This document shows, in pieces, positions 1 through 6,763 of a DNA stretch of 11,177 nt (positions are counted from its first letter, which is position 1; every line of letters begins with the position of its first letter). The notes beneath the pieces are model-generated. The model saw only the letters and a program-made list of their open reading frames with translations, ran no database searches and was not told the origin of the DNA. The position numbers were made by a program, and so were the translations under genes. Source of the DNA: Nitrospina sp. UBA6727 (GTDB taxonomy: Bacteria > Nitrospinota > Nitrospinia > Nitrospinales > VA-1); the NCBI GenBank assembly GCA_002454045.1, contig DKID01000022.1, positions 1 to 11,177 on the forward strand, read 5' to 3'.

Positions 1-2112
1 CGACCATTGGTTGAGCTCGCCGGTTGCGCCATGCAGGGTGCGCGCGTCGGCGAAATCGCGGCGCGCGCGGTGTGCGTAATAGCGCAAAAAATCCACGGCT
101 TCGCGAATCTCCGCAACCGCGTCGGGCAAAGTTTTGCCGGCTTCCGCGCTACATAAATATAATAATTCATCGCGCTGGCGCTGATACAAATCGGCGGCGG
201 CGTCAAGAATGTCGGCGCGCGCCGCACCGCGTATGTCATCCCAGTCGGCGGCGGCGGCGTTGGCGGCGGCGACCGCGGTGTCGATATCGCGCGCGGTAGC
301 GGCGTGCACCGTGCCCACTTTTTCGCCGCTTGCGGGATTAGTTATGTCCGCCGTTTTGCGCGCGGCGGCGGCGGCATCGGCGGTAACTACGAGCGGATGT
401 GCTTCCCAAGTCTGCGCGCGCAACGCCGACACGGCGCGGTAATAATGTTGCAAAGTCGCGCTGTCGAACAGGTTCATGCCGTGCGAGTTGGCGCGTTGCG
501 GATAGAGGCGCGGTGGCGGCGGGATGCGCGGATGCGGCTTCGAAGTGTGCGCGGACAGGGCGCGCGTCGGGTCTTGGATGATGTCGGCGAGCGGCAATTT
601 TTTATCCACCAGCCGATTGACGAACGAATTGTTGGCGCCGTTTTCGAGCAAGCGCCGCACCAAGTAGGCGAGCAAATCTTTGTGCGCACCGACCGGCGCG
701 TAAATGCGACACGCCGGCGCGTCGGCCGCGTTCCCGCCGCGCACTTGGTCGTAAAGCACTTGGTCGTAAAGAACGGCGCCCATGCCGTGCAGACACTGAA
801 ACTCAAAGTCGCGGCGCCCGCGATGTTCGTCGTTACGCTCGTTGGTGAACACTAAAATCGCGGCCACGGTCAGCGCGTTGTGGGTCGCGAACAGCGGATA
901 AAACTGCGCCGGATGCGCTAACAATTTGCGCGCGCAAACTAAATACGACACGTCGGTCGCCTCCTTGCGCGTGAACACCGGATAGTCGGCAAAGCCTTGC
1001 ACTTGCGCGTGTTTAATTTCGCGGTCCCAATACGCGCCTTTCACCAGCCTAATCATTAACTTGCGTTCGCTTTTTGAGGCGAGTTCTTGTAACCAATCGA
1101 TGACCGCCGGCGCGCGTTTTTGATAGGCCTGAACGACAAATCCCAGCCCGTTCCACGCGCGCAAATCGGCATCCAAAGATAACGCTTCCAACACCGACAA
1201 CGACGGATCCAACCGCTCCGATTCTTCGGCATCGATGGTTATGCCGATGCCGTGCGCGCGCGCCGCTACGCACAGCGTTTTGATGCGCGGCATGAGTTCG
1301 TTCATCACGCGCTCGGCTTGGGCGAATTCGTATCGCGGATGCAACGCCGATAACTTGACCGAGACTTCGGGGCGGCGCAGCGGGTCGGCGGTGGCGATGG
1401 CCGCGGCGTTCACACCGACCGCTTCGATGGCGGCGTGGTAGGCGTCGAGATAATGTTGCGCGTCGGCCGCGGTGCGCGCCGCTTCGCCGAGCATGTCGTA
1501 GGAATAGGTGTAACCTCGGCGTTCTTTGGCGCGCGCGATTTTGATGGCGTCGTGAATATTTTCGGCTAACACAAACTGCTTGCCCATGATTTTCATGGCT
1601 TGCTTGACTGCGGCGCGAATCACCGGCTCGCCACTGCGGGCAATCAGTTTGCCGAGATAATCCCCGACATTTTTGCTAACCGCTTTGTCCAACGATATGA
1701 CTTTGCCGGTCAGCATGAGTCCCCAGGTTGACGCATTGACGAAAAATGATTCGCTGTTGCCCAAATGCGCGGCCCAGTTGCGCTGCGATAATTTATCCTG
1801 AATCAACTGATCAGCGGTGTCAGCGTCGGGCACCCGCAAAAGCGCCTCCGCCAAGCACATCAACGCAACCCCATCCTCGCTGGAGAGTTGGTATTCGTGC
1901 AGAAACGCATCCAAGCCGCCGTGGTTTTCATTTCGTTCCCTAATTTTCTGAACCAACTTGACGGCTTCCTGCCGGATATTTTTTTGCTGGCTTTCACTGA
2001 CCGTGAGCGCATCCAATAATTGCGCAACACATTTTGTTTCATCAGCGTGGTAGGCGTCGCGGATGGCGCAACGGCGAGGATTTGAATCGGAAAAAGGGGC
2101 GGTCAATTTCAT
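1..2112 (-). CDS. putA: Bifunctional proline dehydrogenase / P5C dehydrogenase PutA, N-terminal 704 residues (cut by left edge)
   Basis: PutA oxidises proline to P5C in an FAD-dependent barrel, then to glutamate in an NAD-dependent aldehyde dehydrogenase domain. It is a peripheral membrane enzyme feeding quinone. Seen in the translation: helical arm (about 15-125), TWGLMLTGK (129-137), YSYDMLGEAA (203-212), SVKLSALHPRYE (251-262), RLVKGAYWD (355-363, with the flavin-site Lys358), TDVSYL (386-391), FATHNA (408-413), CRIYAPVG (468-475, Tyr471) and LVRRLLENGAN (484-494, with the proline-carboxylate Arg486/487). The aldehyde dehydrogenase domain begins near 585 and reaches EAGKT and EAVDFLRYYA before the edge, so its catalytic Cys and Glu lie outside the window. 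An in-frame TAA directly precedes the ATG, so the start cannot lie further upstream. No ribbon-helix-helix DNA-binding domain is present, so this is the bifunctional form, not the self-repressing one. No Shine-Dalgarno is visible. Residues 448-457 are a duplicated pentapeptide. GC is visibly higher than in the rib genes. Confidence 0.95.
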   Translation of the reverse strand, partial: MKLTAPFSDSNPRRCAIRDAYHADETKCVAQLLDALTVSESQQKNIRQEAVKLVQKIRERNENHGGLDAFLHEYQLSSEDGVALMCLAEALLRVPDADTADQLIQDKLSQRNWAAHLGNSESFFVNASTWGLMLTGKVISLDKAVSKNVGDYLGKLIARSGEPVIRAAVKQAMKIMGKQFVLAENIHDAIKIARAKERRGYTYSYDMLGEAARTAADAQHYLDAYHAAIEAVGVNAAAIATADPLRRPEVSVKLSALHPRYEFAQAERVMNELMPRIKTLCVAARAHGIGITIDAEESERLDPSLSVLEALSLDADLRAWNGLGFVVQAYQKRAPAVIDWLQELASKSERKLMIRLVKGAYWDREIKHAQVQGFADYPVFTRKEATDVSYLVCARKLLAHPAQFYPLFATHNALTVAAILVFTNERNDEHRGRRDFEFQCLHGMGAVLYDQVLYDQVRGGNAADAPACRIYAPVGAHKDLLAYLVRRLLENGANNSFVNRLVDKKLPLADIIQDPTRALSAHTSKPHPRIPPPPRLYPQRANSHGMNLFDSATLQHYYRAVSALRAQTWEAHPLVVTADAAAAARKTADITNPASGEKVGTVHAATARDIDTAVAAANAAAADWDDIRGAARADILDAAADLYQRQRDELLYLCSAEAGKTLPDAVAEIREAVDFLRYYAHRARRDFADARTLHGATGELNQWS
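742..771 (-). repeat. Exact 15-bp tandem duplication inside putA
   Basis: Two identical 15-base units lie head to tail at 742-756 and 757-771. They encode LYDQV twice in a row (residues 448-457), just after the conserved LHGMG. The E. coli protein, as I remember it, has the pentapeptide once at this point. The insertion keeps the frame, so the enzyme is not broken by it. Confidence 0.9.
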
Positions 2113-2130
2113 TTATAATAACGACAACGA

Positions 2131-2171
2131 TTTGCGCCGCGGCGTGACAAATAAAAATTTGCGCAACGGCG
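2131..2171. repeat. Two 14-bp GC-rich boxes upstream of putA, 27 bp apart
   Basis: Box 1 (2131-2144) and box 2 (2158-2171) both read TTTGCGCNNCGGCG on the plus strand and differ only at the two central bases. Each is also close to an inverted repeat: CGCCGCGGCG in box 1 is a perfect palindrome, and TGCGC/GCGCA flanks a 4-base centre in box 2. They lie 19 and 46 bases upstream of the putA start codon. This could be an operator pair for a regulator of putA, which has no DNA-binding domain of its own. Box 2 also forms the stem of a terminator-like hairpin, so the similarity may have another cause. Confidence 0.4.
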
Positions 2172-2173
2172 CA
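2148..2173 (-). terminator. Weak intrinsic-terminator-like hairpin after the orphan membrane gene
   Basis: Read on the minus strand, TGCGC (2173-2169), a CGTT loop and GCGCA (2164-2160) form a 5-bp stem. AATTTTTATTT follows. The T-rich tail suits a Rho-independent terminator for the gene ending at 2235, but the stem is short and the next pair is a mismatch. It would separate that gene from putA transcription. Confidence 0.4.
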
Positions 2174-2234
2174 CTTAAACCTGAGAGCAACTTACGATGC
2201 CAACCGCGTTAGTTTCTTCAGGGTCATACAATAG

Positions 2235-2615
2235 TTATTTGTTCGCATCAGTGCCTTGCCAACAAATAACTTTGAAGGACAAGACGATCAACGCCACTAC
2301 CATTATCGGGTCGTAGATGTACCAAACACTCTCAACTTTTGAACTTAACAGAGGACTCCACTTGCTACCAAACACCGTGAACACTACCGTTACGACAGTT
2401 GCCACCGCTGCAAGAGCTGCGGCTCCACCGGAGTGTCTGTCGCGAAAGATAATCCACGCCGCGGCTGTTGCTACGATTATTAAAATATCAACAAGGAGCC
2501 AAATCGCAGGGTCTGTTATGTTGATGTCTACCGTGCTGTAAGTGAGTAACATACCAGCGCTGAAGGCTAAAACTAGTGCTACTTTTTTATAATACGTAGT
2601 TATGAATCCTGACAT
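2235..2615 (-). CDS. Small four-helix membrane protein, unknown function (126 aa)
   Basis: I do not recognise a family. The protein is mostly hydrophobic. Likely membrane segments are at about 11-29, 36-57, 64-83 and 98-118. Short charged links join them: RDRHSGG after helix 2, and GSKWSPLLSSKVES before helix 4. There is no cleavable signal peptide, no obvious catalytic motif, and only one Cys (118, in KVICWQ). The ATG at 2615 is chosen because GGCGAGG lies 8 bases upstream; an open frame reaches back to 2654 but lacks such a site. The gene sits alone, 146 bases after der and 122 bases before putA, with a possible promoter upstream and a weak terminator downstream. Base composition is more AT-rich than putA. 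The good ribosome site and coherent topology make it probably a real gene, perhaps accessory. Toxin, immunity or transport roles would be guesses. Confidence 0.72.
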   Translation of the reverse strand: MSGFITTYYKKVALVLAFSAGMLLTYSTVDINITDPAIWLLVDILIIVATAAAWIIFRDRHSGGAAALAAVATVVTVVFTVFGSKWSPLLSSKVESVWYIYDPIMVVALIVLSFKVICWQGTDANK

Positions 2616-2673
2616 ATCATTCACCTCGCCTTTCGTTGTTAACGATAATATCAACTATCTTGTCCACACTTTC

Positions 2674-2701
2674 AGTGTAACAGATTCGAACTTGATAGCA
2701 A
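2674..2701 (-). promoter_or_regulatory. Possible sigma70-type promoter for the orphan membrane gene
   Basis: On the minus strand TTGCTA (2701-2696) and TACACT (2679-2674) are 16 bases apart, each matching 4 of 6 consensus positions. The start codon is about 60 bases downstream. The region 2616-2761 otherwise shows no strong terminator for der and no RNA gene. Confidence 0.3.
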
Positions 2702-2761
2702 CCCGCAACCGCAAGGTCGATAGTCGGCGCGGGCGATACCTGCTGAATAACGCGGAACTAT

Positions 2762-4093
2762 TCACGGGTCTATTTTTCTTTTCCCCGCCAATATAAGCCG
2801 CACCGGAGTCCCGGAAAACCCGAACGTTTTTCTAAGACTGTTGATCAAATAACGACGATAAGAAAAATGAACTCCACCCGGGAAATTCAAAAAACACTTG
2901 AACGTGGGCGGTTGCTTTTTCACCTGTGTGACATAAAACAGTTTCATAAACTTACCGCGGTAACTCGGCATCGGGTTTTTCTGCACGGCACGTTCAAAAC
3001 ATTCGTTCAGGGTTGCGGTGGGTACTTTGCGGGAATACTCTTCGTAAACCTTTTCCACCTGCGGCAAAATCTTATCAATCCGCAAACCTGTTTTCGCCGA
3101 AGCCGTCATCACGGGAGCGAACTCCATAAACTTAAATTTGTGACGCACAAGTTCTTCAAACTCATCAAATGAAATTTCTTTTTCCCCCGACAAGTCCCAC
3201 TTATTTCCCAAAATCAAACACGCTTTGCCGCGGTCCACTGCATAACCCGCCACCGTGGCGTCCTGGTCCGAAACTTGCGAAGAGCTGTCGAGCACCAGCA
3301 CCGCAACGTCACAACGGTCTAACGCTTTAAGAGCCATGATCACGCTAAATTTATCCAGGCCACCACGGGTTTTCCCTTTGCGTCGGATTCCCGCCGTGTC
3401 GACCAAAACAAAGCGGCGCCCGTTCCACTCAAGGAACGTATCGATTGCATCCCGAGTAGTTCCAGGCGCATCGGAAACAATGCAACGTTCGGATTTTAGT
3501 AACCTGTTGATCAGCGAAGATTTTCCCACGTTGGGTTTTCCGACCACCGCGATGCGAATATCATCGCCGCCGAAATCGGGCTCCGGTTCTGCGGCGGGAA
3601 GAGATTCGGAAATCGCTTGAATCAATTCGTAAAGACCGTTGCCGTGTTCCGCCGAAATCGGAAAGGTATTATCCGTCAGTCCCAACTTGAAAAACTCGGA
3701 GAGAATAAAATGATGGGCGGGCGAGTCGACCTTGTTGACGGCGAGGAAAAAAGGTTTTCCCGCTTTGCGAACCTGCGAAATTATTTCCCGGTCCGCGCCG
3801 GTCAATCCCGTTTGGTTGTCCGCGACAACGACCACGAAGTCCGCTTCTTCCCGAGCCCACACGGCTTGCTCCATCACCTTCAGCCCGATTTGGTTCGCGG
3901 CGTCAACATCAATTCCACCTGTATCAACGATTAAAACCGAGCGGCGGCCAAATTCCGCGGCGCCATAAATTCGGTCGCGGGTCACCCCCGGCGTGTCATC
4001 GACGATTGCCGAACGGCTTTGTGTGAGTTTGTTGAACAGGGTGGACTTACCAACATTCGCCCTGCCAACGATAGCGATGACAGGCTCTGCCAT
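2762..4093 (-). CDS. der: Ribosome-assembly GTPase Der (EngA), 443 aa
   Basis: Der is the tandem-GTPase protein needed for 50S subunit maturation. The first G domain has the P-loop GRANVGKST (10-18), TPGVTRD (34-40), DTGGI (57-61) and NKVD (120-123). The second has GKPNVGKSS (185-193), GTTRD (211-215), DTAGIRRKGK (232-241) and NKWD (297-300). A C-terminal KH-like domain (about 355-443) carries PGGVHFSYRRYLINSLR and FGFSGTP. The length is typical of the shorter Der forms. The first P-loop has Ala where Pro is usual (GRPNVGKS). The start follows the amidase stop by 9 bases, and a purine run AAGGGGGGAG lies just ahead of the ATG, so the two genes are probably cotranscribed. No clear terminator is visible after it. 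Confidence 0.97.
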   Translation of the reverse strand: MAEPVIAIVGRANVGKSTLFNKLTQSRSAIVDDTPGVTRDRIYGAAEFGRRSVLIVDTGGIDVDAANQIGLKVMEQAVWAREEADFVVVVADNQTGLTGADREIISQVRKAGKPFFLAVNKVDSPAHHFILSEFFKLGLTDNTFPISAEHGNGLYELIQAISESLPAAEPEPDFGGDDIRIAVVGKPNVGKSSLINRLLKSERCIVSDAPGTTRDAIDTFLEWNGRRFVLVDTAGIRRKGKTRGGLDKFSVIMALKALDRCDVAVLVLDSSSQVSDQDATVAGYAVDRGKACLILGNKWDLSGEKEISFDEFEELVRHKFKFMEFAPVMTASAKTGLRIDKILPQVEKVYEEYSRKVPTATLNECFERAVQKNPMPSYRGKFMKLFYVTQVKKQPPTFKCFLNFPGGVHFSYRRYLINSLRKTFGFSGTPVRLILAGKRKIDP

Positions 4094-4102
4094 GCTCCCC
4101 CC

Positions 4103-5455
4103 TTAAATGGATAGGCTTTTGTCCTGCATGTATTTGTGGACACCTTCGGCGATGGACGAAGCCAGTCCGTAAAGGTAGTCAGGCTTGGCGAGCATTCGGG
4201 ACTCTTTCCGATTGGTCAAGAAACCAACCTCGACCAAAATGCTGGGCATCTTTGTGCCATGAAGAACGTAGAAGGGACCCTCTTTCACTCCGAGGTTCTT
4301 CGACTCGCGGAACTTTTTTTTGGAAGAGCGAAAAAGGCTGTCCTGCACCGCGCCCGCTAAGCGGGAAGAGTCGTTGATCTTAGTCGTGGTGATGAGGCTT
4401 GCGAGAATCTTCTGCACCTGATCATCCTTGACGGAATAAACCAGCGCGCCGTTTTCCCTGGCGGCGGTCGCCAAAGCCCGTTCGTTGTTGGCTTCCCCGA
4501 GGAAATATGTTTCGATACCGTGCGCTGATTTTCTTGCGGCGGCATTGGCGTGAATGGAAACAAACAATTCCGCGTTGCGGTTGTTGGCAATCTCACTTCT
4601 TCCTTTGAGCGGGACGAACGTGTCATCCTTTCGCGTCATCACCACGCGGTATTTGAATCGGCGGACTAACATGGTTTTAACGTGCCGGGAAATAATCAGG
4701 TTGACATTTTTTTCGTAAACCCCGCCCGCACTTTTCGCGCCGTAGTCTTTGCCGCCGTGCCCCGCATCCACAACGATTAATGGCGCGGAACTTTTTCTCT
4801 TGTCGGCGGACGGTTTAGTTTTGGTCGCCACCATCCTCTTTTTTTCAAGCCGACGCGGCGCGGATTTTTTTTCCGGCACGACTAACCGCGCCGACGGCTC
4901 CCCTGTTTTACGAACCGGGACGATGGCCGCCAGCCGCTGATATTGTAGGCGCGCGTTCTTTGCTCGGTCGCCATCGGGATACTTTTCAAAAATCGTTTTG
5001 AAAATTCTCGCCGCAGATGAAAAGTTTTTTCTGTCGCGATAGATTCTCGCCAACTCGAACAACGCATCATCCGTCAGCGTACTCGGTGAAAAGTCGCGGG
5101 CAACTTTTTTGTAATGGTGAAAGGCGCGATCCAAATCCTTTGCGTTTTTGGAAACCCCGTGCAATCCATCGTACAATTTAGCCACGGTGAAAACGGCTTT
5201 GCGCGCTTGCGAACTTTTGGGATAACGTTCCGCCACTTTGGAAAATTTATGAATGACCTCATCCCAATGGTGGCGGAATTTCTGTTTGTCGGGAGACTTC
5301 ATAAGATGGTAATAGGATTTCTGCGCGAGATAATAAAGATCATCGGAAGAACGGGAGGTCTCGGCGGCGGTGGAAGAAATCTGCGCGCACAGAAATACTA
5401 GTCCCGCAACAAACGCTGCGTTTTTCGGTTTTAGATGAAGTCGCGATGTCAACAT
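4103..5455 (-). CDS. Exported N-acetylmuramoyl-L-alanine amidase with N-terminal TPR-like region (450 aa)
   Basis: This zinc amidase cleaves the MurNAc-L-Ala bond of peptidoglycan in the periplasm. Residues 1-31 form a signal peptide: basic N-region, core AAFVAGLVFLCAQI, then STAA. Residues about 40-178 are helical repeats of TPR type, ending in repeat-like helices (LFELARIYRDRKNFSSAARI, then FEKYPDGDRAKNARLQYQRL). A Lys/Arg-rich linker follows (about 180-224). The amidase_3 domain (225-444) has the zinc ligands His233 in VVDAGHGGKD, Glu248 in YEKNVNL and His302 in SIHANA, and the catalytic Glu409 in ILVEVGFLTN. The ATG at 5455 is chosen because GAGG (5467-5464) lies 8 bases upstream; a GTG at 5473 in the same frame has no such site. 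It has its own upstream promoter and is followed 9 bases later by der. The repeats may bind a partner, or localise or restrain the enzyme; that is inference. AmiC-type naming is not justified. Confidence 0.93.
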   Translation of the reverse strand: MLTSRLHLKPKNAAFVAGLVFLCAQISSTAAETSRSSDDLYYLAQKSYYHLMKSPDKQKFRHHWDEVIHKFSKVAERYPKSSQARKAVFTVAKLYDGLHGVSKNAKDLDRAFHHYKKVARDFSPSTLTDDALFELARIYRDRKNFSSAARIFKTIFEKYPDGDRAKNARLQYQRLAAIVPVRKTGEPSARLVVPEKKSAPRRLEKKRMVATKTKPSADKRKSSAPLIVVDAGHGGKDYGAKSAGGVYEKNVNLIISRHVKTMLVRRFKYRVVMTRKDDTFVPLKGRSEIANNRNAELFVSIHANAAARKSAHGIETYFLGEANNERALATAARENGALVYSVKDDQVQKILASLITTTKINDSSRLAGAVQDSLFRSSKKKFRESKNLGVKEGPFYVLHGTKMPSILVEVGFLTNRKESRMLAKPDYLYGLASSIAEGVHKYMQDKSLSI

Positions 5456-5509
5456 GGAAAAATCCTCGGCCACCTTAAGTAGTTCATTTTATTAAAGTTA
5501 TGCCGATGA

Positions 5510-5538
5510 AATATAACACTTTTCCATTTCGGCGTCAA
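5510..5538 (-). promoter_or_regulatory. Sigma70-type promoter for amidase-der
   Basis: On the minus strand TTGACG (5538-5533) and TATATT (5515-5510) are separated by exactly 17 bases. Each matches 5 of 6 consensus positions. The amidase ATG at 5455 would have a leader of roughly 45-50 bases. The 117-base gap it occupies is the largest break in the run from ribD to der, so amidase-der can probably be transcribed apart from the rib genes. I see no strong terminator after the phosphoesterase gene, so read-through is also possible. Confidence 0.6.
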
Positions 5539-5572
5539 CGGAGTTCGTGCGCAAATAAACGGGCGAGAAAAA

Positions 5573-6301
5573 TTATCTGCCGTGCGCCAGACGTTCAGCC
5601 AAATAATGGGGAAGGCCGTTTTCGCGGATTTTTTTCTGAGCGGAGTTCAAATCGTATTCGAAGCGGCGGACTTGCACCGTTTTTTCATCGGAGTCATAAA
5701 TGATAAACGCGGCGGCCGGATTTCCATCGCGGGGTTGCCCCAAACTTCCGTCGTTAAAAATATAACGGGTTCCCGATGCAACGCCGCAAAACTCCGCGAC
5801 ATAATCGCTCACCACTCCATCCGCTGTTTGCTCGATGACAACGGGTTTGTGAGAATGACCCACGAAGCAGATGGGAGTTTCAAAACTTTTGAAATGACGT
5901 TCGGCCCCGGCTTTTGAAGTTACATAATGCCAGGCGTCTGGCTCAAAGGGAGATGCGTGCACCCAATGCACTCCCCCCTCTTCGTGATACAAAGGCAGCG
6001 ACCGCAGAAAATTTTTGTTTTCCGCCGTCAATTTTTTCCTGGTCCACAAACACGATTCGTAGGCGTAGGAATTAAAATAATTGGCGTCGGTTTTTTCGAC
6101 AGCCGCCCAGTCATGATTTCCCGCAACGGTAACGTCGGCATTTTCCCGCACCCACTGAACGCAAGAGTTGGGGTCGGCGCCATAGCCGACAATATCCCCG
6201 AGGCAAACCAGTTTGTCGTAACCGACGGTTTCTATTTCCTTTTGGAATTGAGTCAGGGCTTCGAGGTTGCTGTGTAAATCGGAAAAAATAATATAACGCA
6301 T
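5573..6301 (-). CDS. Calcineurin-like metallophosphoesterase (242 aa)
   Basis: A soluble two-metal phosphoesterase. The metal-binding set is complete and ordered: Asp8 and His10 in FSDLHSN, Asp36 in LGDIVGYGADPN, Asn62/His63 in AGNHD, His115 in WVHASP, and His149/His151 in VGHSHKP. The late NDGSLGQPRDG (183-193) resembles the NPGSVGQPR motif of YfcE-like and related small phosphodiesterases. The substrate cannot be read from the sequence; phosphodiesters, nucleotides and phosphoproteins are all possible. It starts 17 bases after nusB stops, and GGTG precedes the ATG closely, so it is likely the last gene of the rib-nusB transcript. Pathway membership is not implied: the riboflavin dephosphorylation step is normally done by HAD-type enzymes. 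Confidence 0.9.
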   Translation of the reverse strand: MRYIIFSDLHSNLEALTQFQKEIETVGYDKLVCLGDIVGYGADPNSCVQWVRENADVTVAGNHDWAAVEKTDANYFNSYAYESCLWTRKKLTAENKNFLRSLPLYHEEGGVHWVHASPFEPDAWHYVTSKAGAERHFKSFETPICFVGHSHKPVVIEQTADGVVSDYVAEFCGVASGTRYIFNDGSLGQPRDGNPAAAFIIYDSDEKTVQVRRFEYDLNSAQKKIRENGLPHYLAERLAHGR

Positions 6302-6318
6302 GGCACCGTGTCGGCGAT

Positions 6319-6750
6319 TTATTTCACGGTTGAGGAAGAAGTATGCTTGCGGGTTTCGCGAAAAATTTTGTCGAGGATGCCGTTGATAAAATCCGGGGAA
6401 TCTTCGGACCCAAATTTTTTCGCAATCTCAATGGCCTCGTTGATAACTACTTTGGGCGGGGTGGAAGTCTCAAATAATAATTCGCCGATACCTAAACGCA
6501 AAATATTCCGGTCGACCATGGACATGCGATCCAACGCCCAGTGGTCGCTGAATTTTTTAAGATGCATATCGACCTCTTCCGCCTGGGAAAAAACTTTGTC
6601 AACCAACACTTTTGCAAACGCGACGGTGTCATGATGAGCGTCGTCTCGTTCGCAAAACTGCTGCATCTGAACTTCGCGATCATCGGGATTGAATTCGCTC
6701 TGATACAAGAATTTCAAAGCCAACTCCCTTGCGGCGCGGCGCTTTCCCAT
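6319..6750 (-). CDS. nusB: Transcription antitermination factor NusB (143 aa)
   Basis: NusB binds boxA RNA with S10 (NusE) and supports antitermination of rRNA operons. The all-helical protein begins MGKRRAARELALKFLYQSEF, the usual Arg-rich first helix. It also carries the family motifs MSMVDRNILRLGIGELLF (76-93), VVINEAIEIAKKFGSEDSPDF (101-121) and INGILDKI (122-129). The frame is open further upstream to 6843, but that stretch lies in the ribH coding region and lacks family similarity. The ATG at 6750 has AAGGA about 10 bases upstream and gives the normal length. It starts 13 bases after ribH, the common ribH-nusB arrangement of many bacteria. Confidence 0.95.
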   Translation of the reverse strand: MGKRRAARELALKFLYQSEFNPDDREVQMQQFCERDDAHHDTVAFAKVLVDKVFSQAEEVDMHLKKFSDHWALDRMSMVDRNILRLGIGELLFETSTPPKVVINEAIEIAKKFGSEDSPDFINGILDKIFRETRKHTSSSTVK

Positions 6751-6763
6751 AACAAAAGTTTCC

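Noticed and set aside
304..855. Plus-strand open frame of about 180 codons opposite putA.
   Set aside because: High GC lowers stop frequency. The minus strand carries unmistakable PutA motifs here, and the plus-strand product is Arg/Ala-rich without recognisable features.
2655..2720. GTTCGAATC on the minus strand (near 2684-2692), resembling the T-loop of a tRNA.
   Set aside because: The flanking bases do not form a T-stem, and no acceptor, D or anticodon arm can be drawn around it. There is no support for a tRNA or an attachment site.
2655..2761. Search for a terminator after der, including the ACACT/AGTGT hairpin near 2667-2679.
   Set aside because: The stem is only 5 bp with a 3-base loop and has no T-run after it, so it is not supported as a terminator.
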